Source of the DNA: Variovorax sp. WDL1
GTDB taxonomy: Bacteria; Pseudomonadota; Gammaproteobacteria; Burkholderiales; Burkholderiaceae_C
DNA length: 47,912 nucleotides
NCBI RefSeq assembly: GCF_001541225.1
Contig: NZ_LMTS01000257.1
Span: 13,732 to 61,643, forward strand
Reading direction: 5' to 3'
The position numbers and the translations under genes were made by a program. Shown in pieces: positions 1 to 7,163 of this stretch (within the stretch, counting starts at the first letter, position 1; every line of letters starts with the position of its first letter). Below the pieces are notes generated by a model that did no database searches, had not been told where the DNA came from, and saw only the letters and a program-made list of their open reading frames with translations.

Positions 1-73
1 TCGCGCCCGGCATGCCCGCTTCAAGGCGCTCTACGCCGGGCTGCGTCCGCTCTTCGGCTGGAAGGATGAATGA
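1..73 (+). CDS. C-terminal end of a sugar kinase, probably FGGY-family xylulokinase (partial)
   Basis: Only the last 23 codons are inside the window, in the frame starting at base 2 and ending at TGA 71-73. The visible tail reads RHARFKALYAGLRPLFGWKD and resembles the last helix of FGGY xylulokinases, where a Tyr..Leu..L.P.F pattern is common. The stop overlaps the beginning of the following PfkB kinase, so the two are probably co-transcribed. In related bacteria a xylulokinase followed by a fructokinase closes sorbitol/mannitol ABC-transport operons; that role is inference from gene order. The fragment is too short for a firm family call. Confidence 0.55.
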   Translation, partial: RARHARFKALYAGLRPLFGWKDE

Positions 74-74
74 C

Positions 75-1019
75 ATGTTCGTGGTGTGCGGCGAAGCGCT
101 GATGGATGTCTATGTGCTGGGGACGACGTCCACTGGCCTGCACCTGGACGCGCGCATCGGCGGCTCGCCCTTCAACGTGGCAGTTGGCCTGGCGCGGCTG
201 GGTCGCCGCTCGGCGCTCCTTGCCGGCCTCTCGCGAGACACAGCCGGGGAACGGCTCATGCAGGCGCTCGCCGCGGAAGGCGTGGACACCCGCCTGGTAC
301 TGCGCAGCGATGCGCCGACAACCCTGAGCGTGGTGAGCGTCGACGCGGCCGGCGTGCCGCACTACGCCTTCCACGGCCACGGCGCGGCGGACAGGGCCAT
401 CGACACGGCCGGCCTGCCGGCACTGCCGCCGGAAGCTCGCGTGCTGCAGTTCGGTTCCTACGCGCTGGTCGTGGAGCCTGTCGGCAGTGCGCTGCGCGCC
501 CTGGCCGCACGCGAACGCGGACGCTGCCTCGTAGCTTACGACCCCAACGTGCGGCTCAACGTCGAGCCCGATCTGGCGCGCTGGCGCACGACGGTCGAAG
601 CCATGGCGGCGCTCTCGCACATCGTGAAGGTGAGCGACGAGGACCTGGGGCTGCTGTACCCCGACTCGACGCCTGGGCAAGTCGCAGCGCGCTGGCTGTC
701 GCTCGGCGTACGCCTCGTCGTGCTCACGCGCGGCGCCCGGGGCAGCGAGGCCTGGACGCCGACCCGGCAGGCCGCCGAGGCCGCGGCTCCGGTCGAGGTG
801 GTGGACACCGTGGGCGCCGGCGATACCTTCCAGGCCGCCCTGCTGACCTGGCTGGACGAGCACGAGGCCCTCAGCGCCGCCGGCATCGAAGCGCTCGACG
901 CCGTCAGGCTGGCGGCACTGCTTCGCTTTGCGACCCGCGCGTCCGCGATCACCTGTTCGCGCCGCGGCGCCGACATGCCGCGCCGCGACGAACTGCCGGC
1001 CGATAGATCGCCTCGGTAG
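75..1019 (+). CDS. PfkB-family carbohydrate kinase, fructokinase-like
   Basis: A 314-residue cytosolic kinase expected to transfer phosphate from ATP to a sugar, most likely fructose. The N-terminus carries GEALMD typical of PfkB proteins and a GGSPFNVAVGLARLG substrate-binding segment. The C-terminal PfkB signature DTVGAGDTF is at about residues 244-252, with D250 as catalytic base. The frame is open from base 12, but ATG 75 follows a GGAAGG ribosome site at 60-65 with 9 bases of spacing; ATG 66 is the alternative and would overlap the upstream stop. Coupling to a xylulokinase-type gene suggests polyol catabolism, in which fructose made by mannitol or sorbitol dehydrogenase is phosphorylated. 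Specificity within PfkB (fructose, ketodeoxygluconate, ribose) cannot be fixed by eye. Confidence 0.85.
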   Translation: MFVVCGEALMDVYVLGTTSTGLHLDARIGGSPFNVAVGLARLGRRSALLAGLSRDTAGERLMQALAAEGVDTRLVLRSDAPTTLSVVSVDAAGVPHYAFHGHGAADRAIDTAGLPALPPEARVLQFGSYALVVEPVGSALRALAARERGRCLVAYDPNVRLNVEPDLARWRTTVEAMAALSHIVKVSDEDLGLLYPDSTPGQVAARWLSLGVRLVVLTRGARGSEAWTPTRQAAEAAAPVEVVDTVGAGDTFQAALLTWLDEHEALSAAGIEALDAVRLAALLRFATRASAITCSRRGADMPRRDELPADRSPR

Positions 1020-1035
1020 CGCTCGCCGCAACCCG

Positions 1036-1386
1036 CTACAGGATCGAGTGATCGGTAGTGAACAGGCAGGAGTCCGCGTCCGACTCCGGCTCCCCCGTAT
1101 CGCTCCCGGCGGCGGGGTGCGTGACCGATGGCTCATCGGCGTCGCCCTCCCCGATGCCCACCGGCGCCCGGGGCTTGCCGAAGGGTGCCAGGCCCTGCAC
1201 CACGCGCAGGGCCGAAGCGCCCTCGATCAGCGCCTCCGAATAGTCAGGCAGCCCCCGCGTCGAGGAGTCCACCGGCCGGTAGACCAGGCACTCGTCCGAG
1301 TCGGCCTGAACAGCCTCCATCAGCACCCAATGAAATTCATTGGGTTCGAGTTCGAGAACTGTCAGGGCAAGGTCGCGGAGAGCCAT
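1036..1386 (-). CDS. Hypothetical protein, 116 aa, acidic
   Basis: I do not recognise a family. The protein begins MALRDLALTVLELEPNEFHW, continues with a compact folded-looking segment to about residue 65, and ends in a low-complexity Gly/Asp/Glu-rich tail. It has no signal peptide and no membrane segment. Support for a real gene: an AGAGG ribosome site sits 7 bases before the ATG, the ORF fills the gap between the convergent kinase gene and the protease operon, and the first 65 residues have normal protein composition. It lies downstream of the Do-type protease on the same strand, 140 bases away, so it may have its own promoter. Function unknown. Confidence 0.6.
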   Translation of the reverse strand: MALRDLALTVLELEPNEFHWVLMEAVQADSDECLVYRPVDSSTRGLPDYSEALIEGASALRVVQGLAPFGKPRAPVGIGEGDADEPSVTHPAAGSDTGEPESDADSCLFTTDHSIL

Positions 1387-1498
1387 GGGGAAACCTCTTG
1401 TTGAATGTCGCGAATTGTTACAGCCGGTTGCTTATCGGCAAAGGTACTTTTGCACGGTGTCTCCTCCACGTGATGGAGGGCGGCGCGGCATGGCGTGA

Positions 1499-1522
1499 AG
1501 GGCGCCGCATTTGCGCCGCCCT
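1499..1522 (-). terminator. Possible terminator hairpin after the Do-type protease gene
   Basis: An imperfect inverted repeat, AGGGCGCCGC then ATTT then GCGCCGCCCT, has 9 of 10 pairs. It begins 5 bases beyond the stop codon of the protease gene on the minus strand. No clear T-run follows, so it could be Rho-assisted or simply a stabilising 3' hairpin. Confidence 0.25.
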
Positions 1523-1526
1523 GGCA

Positions 1527-2984
1527 TCAGCCCAGGCGGACGGGCACGAAGATCCGGTCGCCGTCGCGCTGGATCAGCAGCGCGACCGACTTGTCGGCCT
1601 TGGCCGCCACCTCGCGCACCTGCTCCACCGACTTGGCGGGCGTGCCGTTGATGGCCAGCAGCACGTCGCCGGGCTGCACGCCGGCCAGGGCCGCAGGGCC
1701 GCCCGCATCCTCGATCAGCAGGCCGGCATCCACGCGCGCCTCGCGCTTCTCCTGCGGCTGCAAGGGCCGCAGGGCGAGGCCGAGCTTGCCTTGGCCGGCG
1801 CGGGGTTCGGTCCTGGCCACGGTGCTCGTTTTCTCGCTCGCATCGCCGAGCCGGGCGCTGATCTCGTGGCGCTCGCCCTGGCGCCACACGTCCAGCGTGA
1901 TGCGGCTGCCGGGCTTCTTCTGGCCGATCAGGGCCGGCAGGTCGCCCGACGCGACGATGGGCTCCCCATCGACCTTGCGGATCACGTCGCCCGGTCGCAG
2001 GCCGGCCTCGTCGGCCGGGCCGCCCTTCTCGACGTTCGACACCAGCGCGCCTTCAGGCTTGTCGAGCTTGAAGGAGTCGGCGAAGGCCTGGTTGACCTCC
2101 TGCACCGCCACGCCGAGCCGGGCATGGCTGACCTTGCCGGTGGCGACGATCTGGTCCTTGACATGGATGGCGACGTCGATGGGGATCGCGAAGGAAACGC
2201 CCTGGTAGCCGCCGCTGCGGCTGTAGATCTGCGAGTTGATCCCCACCACCTCGCCGCGCACGTTGAGCAGCGGCCCACCCGAGTTGCCGGGGTTGATTGC
2301 CACGTCGGTCTGGAGGAAGGGCACGTAGCTGTCGTCGGGCAGCGAGCGCCCCTTGGCGCTCACCACGCCGGCCGTCACGGTGTTCTCGAAGCCGAAGGGC
2401 GAGCCGATGGCGAGCACCCATTCGCCCACCTTGAGGTCCTTGGTGCTGCCCAGCTGCAGGGTGGGAAGGTTCCTGGCGTCGATCTTGAGCACGGCGATGT
2501 CGGTCTTGGGGTCCGACCCGAGCACCTTGGCGCGGAACTCGCGGCGGTCGGTGAGCTTGACCGTCACCTCGCTGGCATCCTTCACCACGTGCGCGTTGGT
2601 CAGGATGATGCCGTCCGCGCTGACGATGAAGCCCGAGCCCTGGCCCCGCACGGGAACGTCGCGCTGCTGGCCGCGCGGGCCGAACTGCCCGCCGAAACGA
2701 CGGAAGAACTCGAACATGGGGTCGTCCGGATCGATACCGGCCATGCCCCCCATCGAGGTCTTGGTGGTGCCGGTCACGCTGATGTTGACCACGGCCGGAC
2801 CGTCGCGCGAGGTGATGGTCGAGAAGTCGGGCATGGTGACCAGGGGCGCCGCGACGGCAGGCGCCGCGGCGGGTGCGCCCACGGCGCTTGCACTGGTGTA
2901 GGCGCCCGCGCCGACGGCGCCGATCACCCCGGCGGCCGCCAGCGCGGCGGCAAGGGCGCGGGGCGAGTTCAGGCGGATATTCAT
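1527..2984 (-). CDS. degP: Do-family periplasmic serine endoprotease (DegP/DegQ/MucD type)
   Basis: A periplasmic quality-control protease of 485 residues. An N-terminal signal sequence (about residues 1-33, basic start then an Ala/Gly-rich core) is followed by a trypsin-like domain. The catalytic triad is visible: H132 in TNAHVVKDA, D162 in KTDIAVLKI and S235 in GNSGGPLL. Two PDZ domains follow, at roughly residues 290-375 and 400-480. ATG 2984 was chosen over an in-frame start at 3017 because AAAGGAA precedes it at good spacing and the signal peptide then starts properly. It is the third gene of a run with a response regulator and sensor kinase (71 bases after the kinase), which suggests that the two-component system responds to envelope stress. 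DegP, DegQ and MucD cannot be told apart here. Confidence 0.93.
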   Translation of the reverse strand: MNIRLNSPRALAAALAAAGVIGAVGAGAYTSASAVGAPAAAPAVAAPLVTMPDFSTITSRDGPAVVNISVTGTTKTSMGGMAGIDPDDPMFEFFRRFGGQFGPRGQQRDVPVRGQGSGFIVSADGIILTNAHVVKDASEVTVKLTDRREFRAKVLGSDPKTDIAVLKIDARNLPTLQLGSTKDLKVGEWVLAIGSPFGFENTVTAGVVSAKGRSLPDDSYVPFLQTDVAINPGNSGGPLLNVRGEVVGINSQIYSRSGGYQGVSFAIPIDVAIHVKDQIVATGKVSHARLGVAVQEVNQAFADSFKLDKPEGALVSNVEKGGPADEAGLRPGDVIRKVDGEPIVASGDLPALIGQKKPGSRITLDVWRQGERHEISARLGDASEKTSTVARTEPRAGQGKLGLALRPLQPQEKREARVDAGLLIEDAGGPAALAGVQPGDVLLAINGTPAKSVEQVREVAAKADKSVALLIQRDGDRIFVPVRLG

Positions 2985-3055
2985 GGAAATTCCTTTCGAG
3001 GTGTCAGTGGAAAACACGATGAAAGGGAATGTCGGTCCGCTCGCTTAGGCTCGCC

Positions 3056-4369
3056 TTAAACGGTGGAAGGGAAAAGCAGCCTCACCCGCAGCCCGCCGAG
3101 GCTCTCCGAGCGCCCGATGTCCAGCGTCGCGCCGTGCTGGTCGGCGATCGACTTCACGATCGCCAGCCCCAGGCCACTGCCCGGCGCCTGCGATTCACCG
3201 GCGCGGTAGAAGCGATCGAGCACGCGCTCTCGCTCCTCGGCGGGCAGGCCCGGGCCGCTGTCTTCCACCACGAGCTCGGCGCCGCTTGCCTGCCGGGCAA
3301 CGCGGATGTCGACGCGCCCGCCCTCGGGCGTGTACTTGACCGCGTTGTCCAGCAGGTTGCGCAGCAGCGTGCGCAGGGCCTCCGGCCGGCCCTGCACCCT
3401 GGCCGCGTCCGCGCTGGCGATACCGATGTCGATGCGCCTCGCCTGGGCAGCGGCGATGGCATCGGAGAGCGCGAGCCGCGCGACCTCCTGCAGCTCGACC
3501 GCTTCCGGCGGCGTGCCCGCTGCCGCGCTGGCTTCCTGCCGTGCCAGCGCCAGCATCTGCTCGACCAGCCGCGTCGCGCGCTCAATGCCCGCGGCCAGGC
3601 GGTTGACGGCCAGCTCGCGCGTGGGCTCGTCGGGCGCACGCTGCAGGCCCTGCACCTGCAGCTTCAGCGCGGCGAGGGGCGAGCGCAGCTCGTGCGCTGC
3701 GTCGGCCACGAAGTGCTTCTGCGCCTCGAAGGCCTGGCGCACGCGGTCGAACAGCAGGTTGAGCTCGTGCACCAGTGGGCGCACCTCCTCCGGCAGGCCG
3801 CTCTCGCTCACCGGGGAGAGGTCGTCGGCCTGCCGCGCCGCGACCTGGCCGCGCACGCGCGCCACCGGCGCCAGCGAGCGGCTCACCACCCACCACACGA
3901 CCAGCATGAGCAGCGGCGCCGCCAGCGCGATCGGCCCGACCGTGCGCAGCGCCAGCGTGCCGGCCATGTGACGGCGAGCCGCCATGTCCTGCGCGACCTG
4001 GATCACCAGCGAGCGGGCCTGCAGCGAGTAGACGCGGTAGGTGGTGCCGCGCGCCCTGACGTTCGAGAAGCCCAGGACTGCGCGCTGCGGCAGCGCGGCC
4101 TGCGCAGCCGATTCGAAGACGAGCACGCCCTCGGCCGTCCACACCTGCACGACGAACTCGAAGTTCTGCTCGCCATCGCTCAGGCCGCCGACGGCCGCGC
4201 TGGGCGGCAGGCCGGCTCGCAGCGACAGGGCCATCTGCTGCATGTGGTAGTCGAAGATCTGGTCGGCTTCGTTCAGCACCGTGCGGTAGGCGACGAAGGC
4301 CTGGGTGCCTGCAGCCACCACGATGGCGGCGAGCAGAAAGATGAGCAGCCGCGCGCGTAAGGACTTCAT
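3056..4369 (-). CDS. Two-component sensor histidine kinase (QseC/TctE-like)
   Basis: An inner-membrane sensor kinase of 437 residues. One membrane helix is at about residues 7-27 and a second at about 142-163, enclosing a periplasmic sensor region of some 115 residues. A HAMP-like linker leads to the HisKA box with phospho-acceptor H226 in ADAAHELRSPLAAL. The ATPase domain shows an N box (LLRNLLDNAVKYTPEGG), G1 (EDSGPGLP) and G2 (GSGLGLAIVKSIA). ATG 4369 overlaps the stop of the response-regulator gene (ATGA), giving translational coupling; the longer open frame to 4564 would run through that gene and is rejected. Its partner is the OmpR-type regulator upstream, and a Do-type protease gene follows, so an envelope signal is likely. 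The ligand is unknown. Confidence 0.92.
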   Translation of the reverse strand: MKSLRARLLIFLLAAIVVAAGTQAFVAYRTVLNEADQIFDYHMQQMALSLRAGLPPSAAVGGLSDGEQNFEFVVQVWTAEGVLVFESAAQAALPQRAVLGFSNVRARGTTYRVYSLQARSLVIQVAQDMAARRHMAGTLALRTVGPIALAAPLLMLVVWWVVSRSLAPVARVRGQVAARQADDLSPVSESGLPEEVRPLVHELNLLFDRVRQAFEAQKHFVADAAHELRSPLAALKLQVQGLQRAPDEPTRELAVNRLAAGIERATRLVEQMLALARQEASAAAGTPPEAVELQEVARLALSDAIAAAQARRIDIGIASADAARVQGRPEALRTLLRNLLDNAVKYTPEGGRVDIRVARQASGAELVVEDSGPGLPAEERERVLDRFYRAGESQAPGSGLGLAIVKSIADQHGATLDIGRSESLGGLRVRLLFPSTV

Positions 4370-5025
4370 TCCTTGGGCACCATGTACCCAACCCCCCGCA
4401 CGTTGCGGATCAAGTCCGCGCCCAGCTTCTTGCGCAAGCCATGCACGTAGACCTCGACCGCGTTGCTGCTGATCTCGTCCTTCCAGCCGTAGAGTTTCTC
4501 CTCGAGCTGGGCGCGCGACAGCACCATGCCGGGCCGCGCGATCAAGGGCTCGAGCACCGCCCACTCGCGCGCCGACAGCACCACCGGCTGGCCGTTGACC
4601 GAGACTTCGCGCGTGGTCGGGTGGATGCTCACGCCCATGTGCTCGTAGACCGGCTCGGCCCGGCCGGAGGCGCGCCGCAGCAAGGCGCGGATGCGCGCCA
4701 GCAGCTCGTCGAGGTCGTAGGGCTTGAGCACGTAGTCGTCGGCGCCGGCATCCAGGCCCTCGATGCGCTGCTGCACCGAGTCGCGGGCGGTGGCGATCAG
4801 CACGGGCATGCGCTGCTTGCGCGCACGCAGCGCACGCAGCACTTCGAGCCCGTCGCGGCGCGGCACGCCGAGGTCGAGCAGCACCAGGTCGTACTGCTGG
4901 GTGCGCAGCGCGGTGTCGGCGGTCTCGCCGTCCTTGACCCAGTCCACCGCGTAGTGCTCGGCCCGCAGCAGGTCCAGCACGGCCTCGCCGATCATCACGT
5001 CGTCTTCGAGCAGCAGCAGTCGCAT
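4366..5025 (-). CDS. OmpR/PhoB-family response regulator
   Basis: A 219-residue DNA-binding response regulator. The receiver domain spans residues 1-115, with acidic residues EDD at 7-9, phosphoryl-acceptor D51 in LLDLGVP, a Thr in IATARD and the conserved Lys in LKPYD. A winged-helix effector domain follows from about residue 125 and ends in YVHGLRKKLGADLIRNVRGVGYMV, the standard recognition-helix and wing signature. ATG 5025 gives a normal family length; the open frame continues to 5370 but would overlap the IclR gene. It is the first gene of the operon with the sensor kinase (ATGA overlap) and protease. Closest named relatives by pattern are QseB/TctD-type regulators. Confidence 0.93.
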   Translation of the reverse strand: MRLLLLEDDVMIGEAVLDLLRAEHYAVDWVKDGETADTALRTQQYDLVLLDLGVPRRDGLEVLRALRARKQRMPVLIATARDSVQQRIEGLDAGADDYVLKPYDLDELLARIRALLRRASGRAEPVYEHMGVSIHPTTREVSVNGQPVVLSAREWAVLEPLIARPGMVLSRAQLEEKLYGWKDEISSNAVEVYVHGLRKKLGADLIRNVRGVGYMVPKE

Positions 5026-5074
5026 GTCGCGGGGTCCGGCAAAGCTTGTTCGAGATCGTAGCGGGCGGCGAAGT

Positions 5075-5845
5075 TCAGAGCAGCGAGCGCACCTCGCGCG
5101 CCGCCTCGAACAGCAGCGGCAGCAGGTCGCGGCGCAGCGTCTCTTCCTGGTGACGGCCGCCGGACAACACGACATTGAGCGCCGCCACGGTGCGGCCCTG
5201 CATGTTGCGCAACGGCACCGCCAGCGCCTGCACGGCGAGCTCGTGTTCCTCGCTGGCGAAGCCGTAGTCGTCCTTGCGGACCTGGACGATGCGCTGGCGC
5301 AGCAGGCGGGCGCTGGTGATGGTGTGCGGCGTGAGTCGCGGCAGCAGGCGGCCCTTGAGCCACTGCGCAAGCTGCGCGGGGCTCATCGCTGCCAGCAGCA
5401 CGCAGCCGGTCGAGGTCGCGTGCGCGGGCAGGCGAGCGCCCAGATGCAGGCCGTAGGCAAGCACGCGCGTCGGCGTGCCGTAGGCGCCGCTGCGCGCGAC
5501 GATGACCACCTCCTCGCCGTCGAGCACCACGGCCGAGAACGACTCCCCGGTCTGCGCCGCCAGCCGGTTCAGCGTGGGCTGCAGCGCCCGCGGCAACCGC
5601 GACGAAGCCAGGTAGCTGCCCGAGAAGCGCAGCACCTTCGGCGCCATCCAGAAGTAGCTGCCGTCCGTCTCGAGATAACCCAGGTGGGCGAGCGTGAGCA
5701 GGTGGCGCCGGGCGGCAGCGCGCGTGAGGCCCGCGCGCTCGGCGGCCAGCGTGGCATTGAGGCGCTGGCGCTCGGTGTCGAAGCTCTCGAGCACGGCCAT
5801 GCCCTTGGCGATGCCCTCGATGAAGTCCGGCTTGGCGATGGTCAT
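5075..5845 (-). CDS. IclR-family transcriptional regulator, PobR/PcaR-like
   Basis: A 256-residue regulator with an N-terminal winged helix-turn-helix (AAERAGLTRAAARRHLLTLAHLGYLETDG, about residues 36-65) and a C-terminal effector-binding GAF-like domain containing TSTGCVLLAAMSPAQLAQWL. The opening, FIEGIAKGMAVLESFD, is typical of the PcaR/PcaU/PobR branch that controls 4-hydroxybenzoate and protocatechuate genes. It is divergent from pobA, and the 133-base gap contains a perfect 19-base palindrome, so it is the likely 4-hydroxybenzoate-responsive regulator of pobA and of itself. Start: ATG 5845 has no strong ribosome site; an in-frame ATG at 5887 would place part of the palindrome inside the gene, so 5845 is preferred. 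Confidence 0.87.
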   Translation of the reverse strand: MTIAKPDFIEGIAKGMAVLESFDTERQRLNATLAAERAGLTRAAARRHLLTLAHLGYLETDGSYFWMAPKVLRFSGSYLASSRLPRALQPTLNRLAAQTGESFSAVVLDGEEVVIVARSGAYGTPTRVLAYGLHLGARLPAHATSTGCVLLAAMSPAQLAQWLKGRLLPRLTPHTITSARLLRQRIVQVRKDDYGFASEEHELAVQALAVPLRNMQGRTVAALNVVLSGGRHQEETLRRDLLPLLFEAAREVRSLL

Positions 5846-5868
5846 GGCGGGTCGGCTGCGTCCAAGTG

Positions 5869-5887
5869 TTGCGCGATCATCGCGCAA
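5869..5887. promoter_or_regulatory. Candidate operator between the IclR regulator gene and pobA
   Basis: A perfect palindrome TTGCGCGAT-C-ATCGCGCAA with 9-base arms around one central base lies 23 bases before the regulator start and 91 bases before pobA. A degenerate extra half site (ATCGCACA) follows at about 5898-5905. Perfect symmetry at a divergent promoter next to an IclR-type gene makes it the obvious binding site for that regulator; binding itself is inference. Confidence 0.6.
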
Positions 5888-5978
5888 GCGGCCTCATCAT
5901 CGCACAGAGGATGGTGCCGGCGCGATGCCGGGACGGCCTTCCGGTCCTACGCTTCGCCCTGACATCCAGGAGACACCC

Positions 5979-7160
5979 ATGCGCACCCAAGTCGCCATCA
6001 TCGGCGCCGGCCCCGCCGGCCTGCTGCTCGGCCAACTGCTCTTCAAGGCCGGCATCGACAACGTCATCGTCGAGCGCCAGACCGGCGAATACGTACTCGG
6101 CCGCATCCGTGCCGGCGTGCTGGAGCAGGTCACGATGGACCTGCTGGCGCGTGCCGGCGTGGACGCCCGCGCCAAGGCCGAAGGGCTGCCGCACGAGGGC
6201 ATCGAACTGCTGTTCAAGGGCGCGCGCCACCGCATCGACCTGCACGGCCTGACCGGCGGCAAGCAGGTCACGGTCTATGGCCAGACCGAGGTCACGCACG
6301 ACCTGATGAATGCGCGCGAGGCCGAGGGCCTGACGACGATCTACAGTGCCTCGCAGGTCAGCCTGCATGGCTTCGACGGCGAGCGGCCGATGGTGCGCTA
6401 CGAGAAGGACGGCGCCACGCACGAGATCGAATGCGACTTCATCGCCGGTTGCGATGGCTACCACGGCGTGAGCCGCGCCAGTGTGCCGGCCGGCGCCATC
6501 CACACCTACGAAAAGGTGTACCCCTTCGGCTGGCTGGGCGTGCTCGCCGACGTGCCGCCGGTTTCGCACGAGCTGATCTACGCCAACACGCAGCGCGGCT
6601 TCGCGCTGTGCAGCATGCGCAGCCCCACCCGCAGCCGCTATTACGTGCAGGTGCCGGTGGAGGAGCGGGTCGAAGCCTGGAGCGACGACGCCTTCTGGAA
6701 CGAGCTGCGCCTGCGGCTCGACCCGGAGGCCCGCGAGCGGCTGGTGACCGGTCCCTCGCTGGAAAAAAGCATCGCGCCCCTGCGCAGCTTCGTCGCCGAA
6801 CCGATGCGATTCGGCCGGTTGTTCCTGGCGGGCGACGCGGCCCACATCGTGCCGCCCACCGGCGCCAAGGGCCTGAACCTGGCCACCGCAGACGTCGGCT
6901 TCCTGTCGCGCGCCCTCGAGGTCTTCTACCGCGAGCAGAGTGAATCGGCGCTCGACCGCTACTCCGAGCTGTGCCTGCGGCGGATCTGGAAGGCCGAGCG
7001 CTTCTCGTGGTGGTTCACCTCGCTCATGCACCGGTTCCCGGATACCGGCGAGTTCGGGCAGAAGATCCAGGAAGCCGAGCTCGACTACTTGGTGCACTCG
7101 CGTGCGGCTTCGACCTCGGTGGCGGAGAACTACGTGGGACTGCCGCTCGAGGACTTCTGA
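5979..7160 (+). CDS. pobA: 4-hydroxybenzoate 3-monooxygenase (p-hydroxybenzoate hydroxylase)
   Basis: An FAD- and NADPH-dependent flavoprotein that hydroxylates 4-hydroxybenzoate to protocatechuate, feeding ring cleavage and the beta-ketoadipate pathway. The 393-residue length matches the family. The FAD dinucleotide fold GAGPAG is at 9-14; GDAAHIVPPTGAKGLNLA begins at 285, placing D286 where the well-studied Pseudomonas enzyme has it. The active-site tyrosines Y201 (HELIYAN) and Y385 (AENYVGLP) and the Y221/Y222 pair are all present, so specificity for the para-hydroxy substrate is well supported. ATG 5979 follows an AGGAG ribosome site with 6 bases of spacing. No protocatechuate dioxygenase genes are in the window; they must lie elsewhere. 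Confidence 0.97.
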   Translation: MRTQVAIIGAGPAGLLLGQLLFKAGIDNVIVERQTGEYVLGRIRAGVLEQVTMDLLARAGVDARAKAEGLPHEGIELLFKGARHRIDLHGLTGGKQVTVYGQTEVTHDLMNAREAEGLTTIYSASQVSLHGFDGERPMVRYEKDGATHEIECDFIAGCDGYHGVSRASVPAGAIHTYEKVYPFGWLGVLADVPPVSHELIYANTQRGFALCSMRSPTRSRYYVQVPVEERVEAWSDDAFWNELRLRLDPEARERLVTGPSLEKSIAPLRSFVAEPMRFGRLFLAGDAAHIVPPTGAKGLNLATADVGFLSRALEVFYREQSESALDRYSELCLRRIWKAERFSWWFTSLMHRFPDTGEFGQKIQEAELDYLVHSRAASTSVAENYVGLPLEDF

Positions 7161-7163
7161 CGC

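Noticed and set aside
21..1136. Minus-strand ORF (371 aa) opposite the PfkB kinase
   Set aside because: Antisense shadow; kinase signatures on the plus strand are complete.
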